Numbered from the stretch's first letter, positions 1 to 9,946 are shown. The stretch is 64,000 nucleotides of DNA from Winogradskyella jejuensis (GCF_900129745.1 NZ_FQWS01000001.1:1550001-1614000), one strand, 5' to 3'. Made by a program: numbers and translations. Notes: generated from the letters alone by a model not told the origin.

Positions 1-108
1 GTAAAAATAGACTGTGTGGCGATTGGTCACCTCACCAAAAAAGATATTCCAAGAGGACACTGGAAACATCTTACTACTCAAGAAATCAATACCTTAAAAA
101 TGCTTTAA
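1..108 (+). CDS. 3' end of an unrecognised gene, cut by the window edge
   Basis: An open frame enters at base 1 and ends at TAA 106-108, giving the last 35 residues of a protein. The tail contains GHWKHLTTQEI followed by a short helix. This vaguely resembles the G-x-W/Y-R-x-L-T-x-x-E-I end of RsuA/RluF-type pseudouridine synthases, but the piece is too short to decide. No terminator hairpin follows before the ygiQ promoter. That the frame is coding is likely; the product is not identified. Confidence 0.5.
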   Translation, partial: VKIDCVAIGHLTKKDIPRGHWKHLTTQEINTLKML

Positions 109-168
109 TTGTAAGGCTCTAGTTTTTTAGTCAGATTTTTGTCACATTCATTTTAAGCATAAATAGCG

Positions 169-176
169 TATTTTTG
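169..176 (+). promoter_or_regulatory. -7 promoter element of ygiQ
   Basis: TAttTTTG matches the Bacteroidota -7 consensus TAnnTTTG exactly and lies only 7 nt before the ygiQ ATG. No well-placed TTG -33 element is visible. If transcription starts about 4 nt downstream of the element, the 5' leader is only a few bases long. Confidence 0.55.
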
Positions 177-183
177 TAAAGCT

Positions 184-2136
184 ATGCAAGAAGAATTAAG
201 ACTATCTAGTTGGTTGCCTACTACCCGAAAAGAGGTGAAAATCCGAGGTTGGGAAGAATTAGATGTTATTCTTTTTAGCGGTGATGCCTACGTAGACCAT
301 CCTTCTTTTGGTCCTGCGGTTATCGGTCGTATTTTAGAAAGTTTAGGCTTAAAGGTGGCTATTGTGCCACAACCGAGTGTTACAGATAATCTTCAGGACT
401 TTACAAAATTAGGTGTGCCAAGTTTATTTTTTGGTGTTACTGGCGGTTGTATGGACCCTATGGTCAGCAATTATACTGCGAGCAAAAAACGTCGTGATAA
501 AGATGCGTACACACCAAATGGCGATATAGGTTTTAGACCCGATTACGCAACTACGGTTTATTCAAATATTTTAAAGGAAAAATTCCCAGATACACCTATT
601 TTAATTGGCGGTATCGAGGCTTCGCTGCGTCGTGTAACACATTACGATTATTGGAGTGATAAGCTTATGCCAACTATTTTAGAATCGTCTAAAGCAGATA
701 TGTTGGTATACGGTATGGGCGAGCAGCCACTGAGAGAAGTGGTGCGTTTGCTGCAAAAAGGCGTTCCGTTTTCAAGTTTGAAAACGATTGAGCAAACAGC
801 GGTTTTAATAGATAAGGATGAATCTATTCCTAAGAATTCTAACTGGGAAGATGTAGAGATTGAATCTCATGAAACTTGTCTAAAAGACAAAAAGAAGTTT
901 GCTTCAAATTTTAAAATCATAGAGCAAGAGTCAAATAAACTCAAAGCTCGACGTATTTTTCAGAAAGTAGGCAACAAAACATTGATGATTAATCCGCCAT
1001 ATCCAACCATGACGGAAAAAGAAATTGATGCCTCTTTCGATTTACCATACACACGACTACCGCATCCTAAATACAATAAACGTGGACCAATTCCGGCGTT
1101 TGAAATGATTAAAACCTCAATAAATATTCACCGTGGATGTTTTGGTGGTTGTAGTTTTTGTACCATATCGGCGCATCAAGGCAAATTTATTGCCAGTAGA
1201 AGTAAAGAATCCATACTTCGTGAAGTGGATAAAGTGGCGAATATGCCTGATTTTAAAGGTTATTTAAGCGACATTGGTGGACCAAGTGCCAATATGTACC
1301 AGATGAAAGGTAAGGTGCAATCTATCTGTGATAAATGCGTGGCGCCATCTTGTATTTCGCCAGTGATTTGTAGTAATCTCGATACGTCTCATAAACCATT
1401 AACTGAACTTTACCAAGCAGTAGATAAGCATCCAAAAGTTAAAAAATCTTTTATAGGTAGCGGAATTAGACACGATATGTTGGTTCCTGAATTTAACAAA
1501 AACGCAGATGCTAAAGAGTTAGACGATTATACCGAAGAGGTCATGACCAAGCATGTGTCTGGCCGACTCAAAGTAGCGCCAGAACATACTAGCGACCCAG
1601 TTTTAAAGCTGATGCGTAAGCCATCATTCTCGTATTTCCATAAGTTTAAAGAACGTTTTGATAAGATAAACATCAAGAAAGGTTTGAATCTTCAACTCAT
1701 ACCTTATTTTATATCAAATCATCCAGCGTGCGAAGTAGAAGATATGGCAAACTTGGCTGCCGAAACTAAAGACATGGGCTTTCAGTTAGAGCAAGTACAA
1801 GGTTTTACGCCAACGCCAATGACGGTTGCTACGGTGATATATTATAGTGGTTATCATCCATATACTTTAAAGCCAACGAAAACACCAAAAACTAAGAAAG
1901 AAAAAGACGAGCAGCATCGTTTTTTCTTTTGGTACAAGAAGGAAAACAAAGATTGGATACGAAAAACCCTAAATAAACTCAATCGTAAGGATTTACTCAA
2001 CGTGTTGTTGCCAGTTGATGACAAATGGCGAAAAAACAAAAAAGCAAAACCTGCAAAGCATACGTTTGATGACGCGATACCATTTAATCAGCGTAAGAAT
2101 AAAGCAAAATTTAAGCCAAAAAAGAAAAGGAGATAG
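184..2136 (+). CDS. ygiQ: YgiQ family radical SAM protein
   Basis: A 650-residue protein of the YgiQ family (UPF0313), which carries a B12-binding-like N-terminal region, a radical SAM core and a C-terminal DUF3362 region. The radical SAM cluster motif CFGGCSFC is visible, with Cys319, Cys323 and Cys326 expected to bind the 4Fe-4S cluster. The N-terminal family signature WLPTTRKEV at residues 10-18 fixes the ATG at 184, which matters because the -7 element lies only 7 nt upstream. The C-terminus is very Lys/Arg-rich (KFKPKKKRR), typical of the family. The substrate of YgiQ is not established. It stands alone, with the next genes on the opposite strand. Confidence 0.95.
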   Translation: MQEELRLSSWLPTTRKEVKIRGWEELDVILFSGDAYVDHPSFGPAVIGRILESLGLKVAIVPQPSVTDNLQDFTKLGVPSLFFGVTGGCMDPMVSNYTASKKRRDKDAYTPNGDIGFRPDYATTVYSNILKEKFPDTPILIGGIEASLRRVTHYDYWSDKLMPTILESSKADMLVYGMGEQPLREVVRLLQKGVPFSSLKTIEQTAVLIDKDESIPKNSNWEDVEIESHETCLKDKKKFASNFKIIEQESNKLKARRIFQKVGNKTLMINPPYPTMTEKEIDASFDLPYTRLPHPKYNKRGPIPAFEMIKTSINIHRGCFGGCSFCTISAHQGKFIASRSKESILREVDKVANMPDFKGYLSDIGGPSANMYQMKGKVQSICDKCVAPSCISPVICSNLDTSHKPLTELYQAVDKHPKVKKSFIGSGIRHDMLVPEFNKNADAKELDDYTEEVMTKHVSGRLKVAPEHTSDPVLKLMRKPSFSYFHKFKERFDKINIKKGLNLQLIPYFISNHPACEVEDMANLAAETKDMGFQLEQVQGFTPTPMTVATVIYYSGYHPYTLKPTKTPKTKKEKDEQHRFFFWYKKENKDWIRKTLNKLNRKDLLNVLLPVDDKWRKNKKAKPAKHTFDDAIPFNQRKNKAKFKPKKKRR

Positions 2137-2203
2137 AAAGGTTTTTTAAAGATTTTAAGATATTGATTAAAGTTGTTTTCCAATTATAATTATGCTTTTC
2201 TAA

Positions 2204-2874
2204 TCATAAAATCATGCGTAATGAAATAGTATTGCCTGTTAAACCGAAACTTTTACTATCCGAAAGAAATACTTCTCTTATATATCCAATCATAATTTGA
2301 AATTTTTCTAATTTTTTTAAAACAAAAAAAAAGAAAATTCTCTTGAGTTTGAATAGCGTTCTTGCGATAATGAATCCTTCAAAAAATACCATTCAAAAGA
2401 AGAAATTAAACCCCAGTATTTTTGGCTATTACTATTGTTTTTAAAATCATAATTTAATTCTATATTATACCGTGACCTTAAATAATGATTATGATTGGCG
2501 AGAAAGAAATTTCTCCATTCTCCTAATAGTCTTTGTTTAAGAATTACATTTTCAAAAATTGAAATTTTATATTCAATGCCGATTTTTGGTCTTAATTCAT
2601 AAAAATCACCCAACTCTTTATCAAACCGATAATTATTAGCAATTCCGCCAGAAATCGTCTAATTTGAATTTAGCTTTTTATTAAAGTCAAAATCTAATCC
2701 AAACCTTCGCCATTTACTATTTTGATAAGCATGTTTGTAATTGCTAATTAGATTAAATTTCCAAGTTTTTTTAGAAATTATAGTGTTTTTTAAAATAGCC
2801 TCACTAAAAAATTCTTGTTGACTAAATCCTTGTAAACAAAAACAAATAAGAACTAAATATAACGGTATTTTCAA
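2204..2874 (-). pseudogene. Broken DUF2490-like secreted protein (in-frame stop plus frameshift)
   Basis: Read on the minus strand from a TTG at 2874, the frame gives a signal peptide (to about FSQQEFF) and beta-strand-rich sequence resembling DUF2490 outer membrane proteins. It runs into an in-frame TAG at 2659-2661. The same frame continues past it as TISGGIANNYRFDKELGDF through ELRPKIGIEYKI and EWRNFF up to SREFSFF. It is then lost at a 9-base A run (2324-2332 on the plus strand). One extra base there would join it to a second frame encoding KLEKFQIMIGY and NTISLRMIL, a plausible last pair of strands ending at 2204. Two independent lesions argue for a decaying gene rather than one sequencing error. 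It is third in a minus-strand group behind the alkyl sulfatase. Confidence 0.7.
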
Positions 2875-2932
2875 ATCTTACTTTTTTTACATTTTACGCA
2901 AATTGATATTAATGAGATAACAAAAACTACTA

Positions 2933-4825
2933 TTATCTAGAAGAAAGATTGATGTTTGGCTTACTAAAATCAAAGTAATTCATAAATGTTTCTAATTGAC
3001 TCAAATCACCTTCTGCTTTACCTTTACCTGAGTTTATAGCATCAATTACTCGACCTTTACCTAATACAAAGTCATAAACCACAGTGCTTGGTATACTTAT
3101 TACCAAATTAGAATTATCAGGAACGTAGTTGTAAAATGCTGAAATTCCGTTTCGTACATGAAATCCATATTGTTCATTTCGGTCTGTAATTTTAAAACCT
3201 ATTTTAAAATCGGCATTTACAGCTTTAGATGCGTCAATTTTCACTCTCAAGTTTTCTAATATTGTTCCTATTCCGAATTGCTCAATTATCACAGGATTTG
3301 CAAAATCAAATGCACCAGATTTATCTAAGGTGCCATCAAGTTCTTTAGCTCCAGATAATGCGAAATTTCTATAATAAATATTGGCTTGGTCATAACCCCA
3401 AGCTTGCATTGCTTTTCCCTTTAAATCTCTTGCTTCCTGATCTTCAGGATTTGAGCGTACAAGATGTGTGGTTATTTCCATTGCCCAACCATAATCTTTA
3501 GCTTCAATTGCTTCATTGGCTATTTTTAAAATGTTGTCTCTTCCGCCCATAGCAGAAATATAAAGCTCGGCTTTTCTTTTAAAAGATGGAGCTGCTAACT
3601 CGGTTGCATCACCAGAATACCAACCCAAATAACCATTGTAGACGTTTCTTACAACATGCTCTACACTCCCATAAAATTCTTGTAGCCAAGGGTCTTTTTT
3701 TAGGTTTTCTGGAAGCGAGACTAAGTTTACTAGTTCTTCTCTTGTAGCTCCTTGATTCATATGAAAAATGGATTGGTCGTGGGTAAATTGAATAGCATCT
3801 CTGTAATTCTGGATTCGTTCTACAATAAAATCATTTCCAACCCAAGAGCGCATGTGCGAATGGCTGTAGCTGTCGCTCTGCTTGGCATAATCTAATAAAT
3901 TGTCTACGCCTTTATACCACTTTACCAAATCACGATATTTAGTTCCTCTTAATGTGTAGAGATTTGGAAATGATTCTCCTTGAATCGTCTCAGAACCATG
4001 GACATGTTTTAAATCTGGAAAAAAAACGTCTATTTCATCTTCAGCATCACCGTAAGCTTCAAATAAAACCATCTTTACTCCAGCTACTTCAGTTTGTAAT
4101 TTATCTTTTACAATATCGGTAGGACGATAGAAAGAAATTTTTCCACCAGCAAAAGTTGGACCTAAACCAGCATGTACAAGGCCCTTTTCATTTTGCCCTA
4201 AATAGGAAGCTCCTCCATAAGCTGTTCGCTCCGTTAAAATTGATCCAACAACACTTGCATCATTAGCCAAATAGTCCATAAATTGATAATGAGCAAATAT
4301 TTTTACATCTCCATTATCCACTTGTTCTTGAGTCACTCCCATTCCAGCAGATCCGAATGAGTGATCAGGATGTCTATGAGTATATACTACAGCCTTTACA
4401 GGAAATTGAATATTGGTTTCTTTTCTAAAATCGTTTAATATTCTTTCGGAAGCTTCATCACTTTCTCCAGGATCTACAACTATAAGTCCATTATCTCCAA
4501 CTACAATTAGAGTTGAAGTCAGTTGCCAACCAGACATTAAAAAGGCTTTATCTTTTACAGGTTCGTAAATGGTCTTTGGCATCTGCTTTCCAAAAGATGT
4601 CATTCTGTTGTTAATAAATTCACTTTCTTTAGTAATTGCATAATTATCGAACCTTGCTCTTATAGGTGCTAAATTTTTTAAAATCTCTTGGTCAGCATAT
4701 GGCTCTGTTTTATTAGGCACATTGTGGTCAATAACTTCTGGATTAAGAAGATTTGTATCAAATGTTTGATTTTCTTTGCATCCTAGGATTACTAATACAA
4801 GAATTAAGATATTGAGTTTTTTCAT
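2933..4825 (-). CDS. MBL-fold alkyl sulfatase lipoprotein (SdsA1/YjcS-like)
   Basis: A 630-residue type III alkyl sulfatase homologue. These enzymes hydrolyse primary alkyl sulfates to alcohol and sulfate with a binuclear zinc site. A lipoprotein signal ends in the lipobox LGC at Cys16, so it is probably anchored in the envelope. The metallo-beta-lactamase motif THRHPDH lies near residue 150. The family segments EIDVFFPDLKHVHGSE and NLYTLRGTKYRD, and a His-rich YSHSHMRSW, follow. The alkyl-sulfatase dimerisation region and a C-terminal SCP2-like domain (around residues 500-630) complete the family layout. The metal-binding AEN of SdsA1 appears here as SET, retaining the Glu. It follows an SfLAP-like membrane protein gene by 56 nt. 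True substrate unknown. Confidence 0.88.
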   Translation of the reverse strand: MKKLNILILVLVILGCKENQTFDTNLLNPEVIDHNVPNKTEPYADQEILKNLAPIRARFDNYAITKESEFINNRMTSFGKQMPKTIYEPVKDKAFLMSGWQLTSTLIVVGDNGLIVVDPGESDEASERILNDFRKETNIQFPVKAVVYTHRHPDHSFGSAGMGVTQEQVDNGDVKIFAHYQFMDYLANDASVVGSILTERTAYGGASYLGQNEKGLVHAGLGPTFAGGKISFYRPTDIVKDKLQTEVAGVKMVLFEAYGDAEDEIDVFFPDLKHVHGSETIQGESFPNLYTLRGTKYRDLVKWYKGVDNLLDYAKQSDSYSHSHMRSWVGNDFIVERIQNYRDAIQFTHDQSIFHMNQGATREELVNLVSLPENLKKDPWLQEFYGSVEHVVRNVYNGYLGWYSGDATELAAPSFKRKAELYISAMGGRDNILKIANEAIEAKDYGWAMEITTHLVRSNPEDQEARDLKGKAMQAWGYDQANIYYRNFALSGAKELDGTLDKSGAFDFANPVIIEQFGIGTILENLRVKIDASKAVNADFKIGFKITDRNEQYGFHVRNGISAFYNYVPDNSNLVISIPSTVVYDFVLGKGRVIDAINSGKGKAEGDLSQLETFMNYFDFSKPNINLSSR

Positions 4826-4881
4826 ATTGGTAATTTTTTGTTTTGTTGGTAGAGTATGTTCTTTTTAAAATACATTTTTAT

Positions 4882-5496
4882 TTATAATAATAAAAATATA
4901 AAAAAAGAGAGCACTATTATGTTTATGATATAGCCATGCGTATTTAACCAATCATTTACATTTTCTAGATATTTATGACCTTTTTTCCCTATTAAAAAAT
5001 AGATTAGTAAAGGTATAAATGATATAAAAACAACAGCCACAAAAAAAGGCAACGCTTCTAAAAAGTGGTTTGAGTTATCATTTAAAAAATTCCCTACAGT
5101 AAAAGCTATTGCAATGTCTGTTGGCATAAAAGCTATAAGACCTAAACCAATTAAAAAAATTTTTCCTAAGGATGCCGTTGTAATTCCTTGCATCCATTTA
5201 GGAGGTTCAGTAATTTGATTTCGATTTACTATTGAGCGAACAATAAGAAATATAAGTAATGCAATCAATAAATATTTTATTACAGGTCTATTACTTATTG
5301 TAATCTTATGAAAATCTGTTACAGAAGTGAGCCAGTAGAAAATATAAGTGGTTAAAATCAAAGTAGATATTAAAGACACAATATAAGTCAATGAACTTTT
5401 AATAGGGTCTTTTCTAGTAATAAGTAACATGCCTACTAATATTTGAGGTCCAAGCATAACAGTCAATGCTAAAGGTAAAATTGTAATATCTGCCAT
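4882..5496 (-). CDS. SfLAP/GAP-family integral membrane protein
   Basis: A polytopic membrane protein of about 204 residues starting at MADITILPLALTVMLGPQIL, with about six hydrophobic segments and a final C-terminal one. The start, with Pro and Gly in the first helix, looks like the Sap/GAP family (named after mycobacterial Gap, involved in sulfolipid or glycopeptidolipid export). The frame can be extended upstream to 5577, but the added residues have no family resemblance, so I chose the ATG at 5496. It is first in a minus-strand group ahead of the alkyl sulfatase. A role in moving a sulfated or lipidic compound is an inference from that neighbour only. Confidence 0.75.
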   Translation of the reverse strand: MADITILPLALTVMLGPQILVGMLLITRKDPIKSSLTYIVSLISTLILTTYIFYWLTSVTDFHKITISNRPVIKYLLIALLIFLIVRSIVNRNQITEPPKWMQGITTASLGKIFLIGLGLIAFMPTDIAIAFTVGNFLNDNSNHFLEALPFFVAVVFISFIPLLIYFLIGKKGHKYLENVNDWLNTHGYIINIIVLSFFIFLLL

Positions 5497-5713
5497 TTTA
5501 AATATTAAGAATGTTTGCCAACTGATTATGCATGAAATCTTATGAAAGAAAAAAATTAGAATTAGTTGTTTTTTCACTCAATCTATATTGTAAATATAAT
5601 TTATTTTACAACTCAACTTCAAACTTCTAATTTTCAATTAATCAATATTTTAATAAAATATAACGAGTGTTTTTTATTACTTAAATTATATATGGATAAA
5701 TCAAAATCAATCC

Positions 5714-5743
5714 TTGCAATACTCAAACAATAGCGTATCTTTG
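5714..5743 (+). promoter_or_regulatory. Promoter of ppa
   Basis: A textbook Bacteroidota promoter: TTG (5714-5716), a 19-nt spacer, then TAtcTTTG (5736-5743) followed by CAC. It lies about 20 nt before the ppa start codon. The TTG opens a longer in-frame reading of ppa, but as a -33 element it should not be translated. Confidence 0.8.
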
Positions 5744-5767
5744 CACCCCTTTTTAAAAGAGATGATT

Positions 5768-6295
5768 ATGACAAAGACAGGCAAGTTAACCTTTGATGTA
5801 TTAATAGAAATACCAAAAGGAAGTAGAAATAAATACGAATACGATTTTGAGTTAAACAAAATACGCTTTGATCGTATGTTGTTTTCTTCTATGATGTATC
5901 CTGGAGATTATGGGTTTATTCCAGAGACTTTAGCGCTAGATGGTGACCCATTAGATGTCTTAGTTTTAGGACATGAGCCAACTTTTCCAATGTGTGTTGT
6001 TGAGGTAAAGCCAATCGGTGTTTTTCATATGGCTGACGAGAAAGGACCAGATGAAAAGTTAATTTGTGTGCCGGTTACAGACCCAATCTGGAATTCTTAC
6101 AAAGATATTTCGGATTTAAATCCGCATCGTAAAAAAGAAATCACACACTTTTTTCAAGTATATAAAGACCTAGAAAAGAAAAAAGTTGATGTTGGTGGAT
6201 GGGGAGATGCCAAAGAAGCCTACGATATTTTCAATAAATGTGTAGACCGTTACGAGAATAGCGAGCACAAAGCCAATGGAAATTTTACGATATAA
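5768..6295 (+). CDS. ppa: Inorganic pyrophosphatase (family I)
   Basis: Soluble cytoplasmic family I pyrophosphatase of 175 residues, hydrolysing PPi to two phosphates and so pulling biosynthetic reactions forward. Visible motifs are IPKGSRNKYEYD near the N-terminus (substrate Lys/Arg), YPGDYGFIPET, and the metal-binding core DGDPLDVLVLG, with its three Asp residues. I chose the ATG at 5768; another in-frame ATG at 5762 adds two residues. Longer versions would begin inside the promoter. A strong terminator follows, and the next gene encodes the membrane-bound pyrophosphatase, so both PPi-consuming enzymes lie side by side. Confidence 0.95.
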   Translation: MTKTGKLTFDVLIEIPKGSRNKYEYDFELNKIRFDRMLFSSMMYPGDYGFIPETLALDGDPLDVLVLGHEPTFPMCVVEVKPIGVFHMADEKGPDEKLICVPVTDPIWNSYKDISDLNPHRKKEITHFFQVYKDLEKKKVDVGGWGDAKEAYDIFNKCVDRYENSEHKANGNFTI

Positions 6296-6319
6296 TTAGT
6301 GTAATTACAACTAATATAT

Positions 6320-6352
6320 AAGCCCTTTTGTTTGCATAGCAAAAGGGCTTTT
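6320..6352 (+). terminator. Intrinsic terminator after ppa
   Basis: Perfect 11-bp inverted repeat AAGCCCTTTTG / CAAAAGGGCTT with a 9-nt loop, followed by a short T tract. It separates ppa from hppA, so the two pyrophosphatases are probably separate transcripts. A -7-like TActTTAG lies at 6372-6379 before hppA. Confidence 0.8.
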
Positions 6353-6418
6353 CTATTCTATATCATTTTCTTACTTTAGCGCAGCTAAATAACAAATCAA
6401 ACTAATTAAAATTATTAT

Positions 6419-8812
6419 ATGGAATCCTACATGATTTACATGCCAATTGTTTTGGCAATTCTTGGTTTAATCTACATGTTGATTAAGCGTTCTTCAATTA
6501 TGAAACAAGATGCTGGAGACGGTAAAATGAAAGAGATATCAGACCACATATACGTGGGCGCTTTAGCATTCTTAAAAGCGGAATACAAATTATTAACCTT
6601 TTTTGTGATTGGGGCGAGTATAGCTTTAGCTGGAGTAGCTACGGTTGTTGAGTCTACAAGCTACTTGATTATTGTGGCTTTCATTATCGGTGCTGTGTTT
6701 TCAGCAGTTGCTGGAAATATCGGTATGCGCATTGCAACCAAGACTAATGTACGTACTACGCAAGCAGCTAAAACAAGTTTGCCAAAAGCATTAAATATTT
6801 CTTTTGGTGGTGGTACAGTAATGGGTCTTGGTGTTGCAGGTTTAGCAGTACTAGGTTTAACAGCGTTTTTTATCATTTTCTACCAAATGTTTATGGGTGG
6901 AGAATGGACAAATACTACAGACATGACTTTAGTTCTAGAAACACTTGCTGGTTTCTCTCTTGGAGCGGAGTCTATTGCGCTTTTTGCTCGTGTAGGTGGT
7001 GGTATTTATACAAAAGCAGCTGATGTTGGTGCCGATTTGGTTGGTAAGGTTGAAGCTGGTATTCCTGAGGATGACCCACGTAACCCTGCTACAATTGCAG
7101 ATAACGTTGGAGATAACGTAGGTGATGTTGCGGGTATGGGAGCCGATTTATTTGGGTCTTATGTTGCAACCGTCTTAGCAGCTATGGTATTAGGGAACTA
7201 TATCATTAAAGATATGGGCGGTGCTATCGAAGATGCTTTTGGTGGTATAGGAACTATTTTATTACCAATGGCAATTGCTGGAGCAGGTATTATCATTTCT
7301 ATTATTGGAACGTTCTTAGTGAAGATTTCATCTAACGACGCCAAAGAAGCGCAAGTACAAAAGGCTTTAAATATTGGTAACTGGACATCCATTGGTTTAG
7401 TAGCTGTAGCATGTTTTGGTTTAGTAACTTGGATGTTACCAGAAACCATGAAAATGGAATTCTTTGGCGAAGGCTTAAAGGAAATTTCATCACTGCGCGT
7501 ATTCTATGCTACCTTAGTTGGTCTTGTTGTAGGAGGTGCGATATCTTCTTTTACTGAATACTATACAGGTTTAGGTAAAAAACCAATTCTAAATATTGTA
7601 CAACAATCAAGTACAGGAGCTGCAACTAACATTATTGCTGGTTTAGCAACAGGGATGATTTCTACATTTAGTTCTGTATTATTATTTGCTGCTGCGATTT
7701 GGGCGTCTTATGCATTTGCAGGATTCTACGGTGTAGCTATGGCTGCATCTGCAATGATGGCAACAACAGCGATGCAATTAGCTATTGATGCATTTGGTCC
7801 TATTGCGGATAATGCAGGTGGTATTGCTGAAATGAGTGAACAAGAGCCTATCGTAAGAGAGCGTACTGATATTTTAGATTCTGTTGGAAACACTACTGCT
7901 GCAACAGGTAAAGGTTTTGCTATTGCTTCAGCAGCATTAACAGCTCTAGCATTATTTGCAGCTTATGTGACGTTTACAGATATAGATGGAATTAACATCT
8001 TTAAAGCACCAGTTTTATCTATGCTTTTTGTTGGAGGTATGGTGCCGGTTGTGTTTTCAGCCTTAGCTATGAGTTCTGTTGGAAAAGCAGCTATGGAAAT
8101 GGTAGAAGAAGTACGTCGTCAATTCAGAGAAATTCCTGGAATTATGGAAGGCACAGGAACACCAGAATACGACAAGTGTGTAGATATATCTACAAAAGCA
8201 TCTTTAAAGCAAATGTTGTTACCTGGGATTTTAACTATTGGTTTCCCAATTGTTATTGTTTTAATAGGTCTTTTAATCTATCCAGATAATCATAAATTAG
8301 TCGCTGAAATGCTTGGTGGTTACATGGCAGGTGTATCTGTAAGTGGTGTACTTTGGGCGATTTTTCAAAACAATGCTGGAGGTGCATGGGATAATGCTAA
8401 AAAATCTTTCGAGGCTGGAGTAGAAATTAATGGTGTGATGACCTATAAAGGTTCTGACGCTCATAAAGCTGCTGTAACTGGAGATACAGTTGGAGATCCT
8501 TTTAAAGATACGTCAGGGCCATCGATGAACATCTTAATTAAATTAACTTGCTTGATTGGATTGGTAATAGCACCAATTTTAGGAGGCCATTCTGAAACTG
8601 CCGTTGCAACAAATCAAAATGTCGAAGTCATTAAAGAAATCTCTGTAGAAACACAAGGGGATAGAACTTTAGACGGCACCGCTACGGCTAAAGTAATTAC
8701 TAAAACCACTATTGGTGATGGAGAAACATTAGTGAAAGAAAAAACATTTAAAGGTAATTTAGATGAGGTAACTAAGCAAGCTGAAGCTTACGCAAAATCT
8801 CAAAAAAATTAA
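6419..8812 (+). CDS. hppA: Membrane-bound, K+-dependent ion-pumping pyrophosphatase
   Basis: A 797-residue integral membrane pyrophosphatase coupling PPi hydrolysis to H+ or Na+ export. The catalytic loops are present: [20 protein letters not shown] and [20 protein letters not shown] carry the conserved Asp/Lys set, and a C-terminal [10 protein letters not shown] and [15 protein letters not shown] complete the site. The sequence [12 protein letters not shown] has Ala where K+-independent enzymes have Lys, placing it in the K+-dependent class, whose members include Na+ and dual Na+/H+ pumps. After the last helix there is an unusual soluble tail of about 70 residues, rich in Thr, Lys and Glu. 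Ion specificity cannot be settled by eye. Confidence 0.94.
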   Translation: MESYMIYMPIVLAILGLIYMLIKRSSIMKQDAGDGKMKEISDHIYVGALAFLKAEYKLLTFFVIGASIALAGVATVVESTSYLIIVAFIIGAVFSAVAGNIGMRIATKTNVRTTQAAKTSLPKALNISFGGGTVMGLGVAGLAVLGLTAFFIIFYQMFMGGEWTNTTDMTLVLETLAGFSLGAESIALFARVGGGIYTKAADVGADLVGKVEAGIPEDDPRNPATIADNVGDNVGDVAGMGADLFGSYVATVLAAMVLGNYIIKDMGGAIEDAFGGIGTILLPMAIAGAGIIISIIGTFLVKISSNDAKEAQVQKALNIGNWTSIGLVAVACFGLVTWMLPETMKMEFFGEGLKEISSLRVFYATLVGLVVGGAISSFTEYYTGLGKKPILNIVQQSSTGAATNIIAGLATGMISTFSSVLLFAAAIWASYAFAGFYGVAMAASAMMATTAMQLAIDAFGPIADNAGGIAEMSEQEPIVRERTDILDSVGNTTAATGKGFAIASAALTALALFAAYVTFTDIDGINIFKAPVLSMLFVGGMVPVVFSALAMSSVGKAAMEMVEEVRRQFREIPGIMEGTGTPEYDKCVDISTKASLKQMLLPGILTIGFPIVIVLIGLLIYPDNHKLVAEMLGGYMAGVSVSGVLWAIFQNNAGGAWDNAKKSFEAGVEINGVMTYKGSDAHKAAVTGDTVGDPFKDTSGPSMNILIKLTCLIGLVIAPILGGHSETAVATNQNVEVIKEISVETQGDRTLDGTATAKVITKTTIGDGETLVKEKTFKGNLDEVTKQAEAYAKSQKN

Positions 8813-8898
8813 GCTAGAATCGTTAGTTAGACTGTTCGGCATTTGCTGAATTTATCGAGAATAAGCTTAAATAAAACGAAATGTTTTTAAATAAACTT

Positions 8899-8924
8899 AA
8901 ACCACGCTTTGTCGTGGTTTTTTT
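8899..8924 (+). terminator. Terminator after hppA
   Basis: Inverted repeat AAACCACG / CGTGGTTT around a 6-nt loop, followed by a T run. The T run passes directly into the -7 element of the next gene, so the terminator and promoter overlap by one base. Confidence 0.75.
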
Positions 8925-8931
8925 ATATTTG
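8924..8931 (+). promoter_or_regulatory. -7 element of the App1-like gene
   Basis: TAtaTTTG, an exact TAnnTTTG match, ends 4 nt before the ATG at 8936. The transcript would be essentially leaderless. No TTG at the usual distance; the T tract of the hppA terminator occupies the start of the spacer. Confidence 0.5.
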
Positions 8932-8935
8932 GAAT

Positions 8936-9916
8936 ATGCTGAAAAGAGATCCCCTTCAAATTATCCCATTCTTAACTTATGGCACATCAAAGCATCTGTA
9001 CCTGCGTGGTCGAGCTTTAGAAGATGAAGACATCGATTTATCTAAAAAAGGATGGTTTAATTTACTTGTAAATTCATGGAAACGATTTGAAACTGATGAA
9101 ATTAGAAACACAGCTATTCAAATTAGTGTCGAAGGAAATGAATTCCATTTAAAAACAGATGCTGAAGGGTATTATCTTTATGATGTATCAACAGAGCTAG
9201 ATTTTAAAACGGATGCTGAAGGTTGGTTATCTTACAAGGTAAAGTACAATGACAACTCTCTAAAACGACACATACAACAAGACAATTTGTTTAAAGGGCA
9301 AATGTTAGTGCCATCACAAGAAGCCAAGTTTGGAGTTATTAGTGATATTGACGATACAATTTTACATACCGGAGTAACCTCCAGATTAAAATGGAAAGTT
9401 GTGGTCAATACTTTTTTTAAAACACCTCTAAAAAGAAAGGCCTTAGAGGGCACAGCAGAGTTTTATGAGTTGTTGCATGACACTGTTAATCCTATTTTTT
9501 ATGTGAGTAATAGCCCTTGGAATTTGTACCGTTATTTAGAGTTTTTTCTCAAGTCAAACGCTTTTCCAAAAGGGCCAATCTTGCTTAGAGATTTTCGTAC
9601 CCCTTTTGATAAAACACCAAAATTAGAGCTCGCTCATAAGTATCATGAAGTTTTTAATATTCTAAAAACTTATCCTGATTTAAAGTTTATCCTCATTGGA
9701 GATTGTGGCGAAAAAGACGCTTATATTTATCTCGATGTCGTAGAGAAATTTCCAAACAGAATAGCGGCTATCTACCTCAGAAGTGTAGAGCATAAAAAGC
9801 GTATGAAACGCATCAAAAATCTTTTTAAAGATTATAAAGAGCTTCCAGTTTTAATTGTAGATAATAGTTCCGAAGCTATCATGCATGCAAAAGCACATGG
9901 ATTTATAGAGATGTAA
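8936..9916 (+). CDS. App1-like phosphatase (DUF2183 domain)
   Basis: A 326-residue protein with the App1 family phosphatidate phosphatase-like catalytic domain (DUF2183, HAD-like). The key signature is DIDDTIL near residue 140, with the nucleophile and acid Asp residues of the DxDxT motif. It is followed by VSNSPWNLY (conserved Ser) and IGDCGEKDAYIY, the distal Asp motif. The N-terminal 120 residues form a beta-rich region also found in App1 relatives. There is no signal peptide. Yeast App1 dephosphorylates phosphatidic acid; the bacterial substrate is unknown. A longer frame would begin inside the hppA terminator hairpin, so ATG 8936 is preferred. Confidence 0.85.
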   Translation: MLKRDPLQIIPFLTYGTSKHLYLRGRALEDEDIDLSKKGWFNLLVNSWKRFETDEIRNTAIQISVEGNEFHLKTDAEGYYLYDVSTELDFKTDAEGWLSYKVKYNDNSLKRHIQQDNLFKGQMLVPSQEAKFGVISDIDDTILHTGVTSRLKWKVVVNTFFKTPLKRKALEGTAEFYELLHDTVNPIFYVSNSPWNLYRYLEFFLKSNAFPKGPILLRDFRTPFDKTPKLELAHKYHEVFNILKTYPDLKFILIGDCGEKDAYIYLDVVEKFPNRIAAIYLRSVEHKKRMKRIKNLFKDYKELPVLIVDNSSEAIMHAKAHGFIEM

Positions 9917-9946
9917 TATTATAAATTAGCCTAGAGCTTTTGGAAA

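Noticed and set aside
5714-5767. Longer ppa reading frame from a TTG at 5714
   Set aside because: The TTG is the -33 promoter element and the added residues include the -7 element; the family N-terminus begins near MTKTGKLTFDV.
8909-8935. Longer App1-like frame from TTG 8909
   Set aside because: It starts within the loop of the hppA terminator and spans the -7 element.
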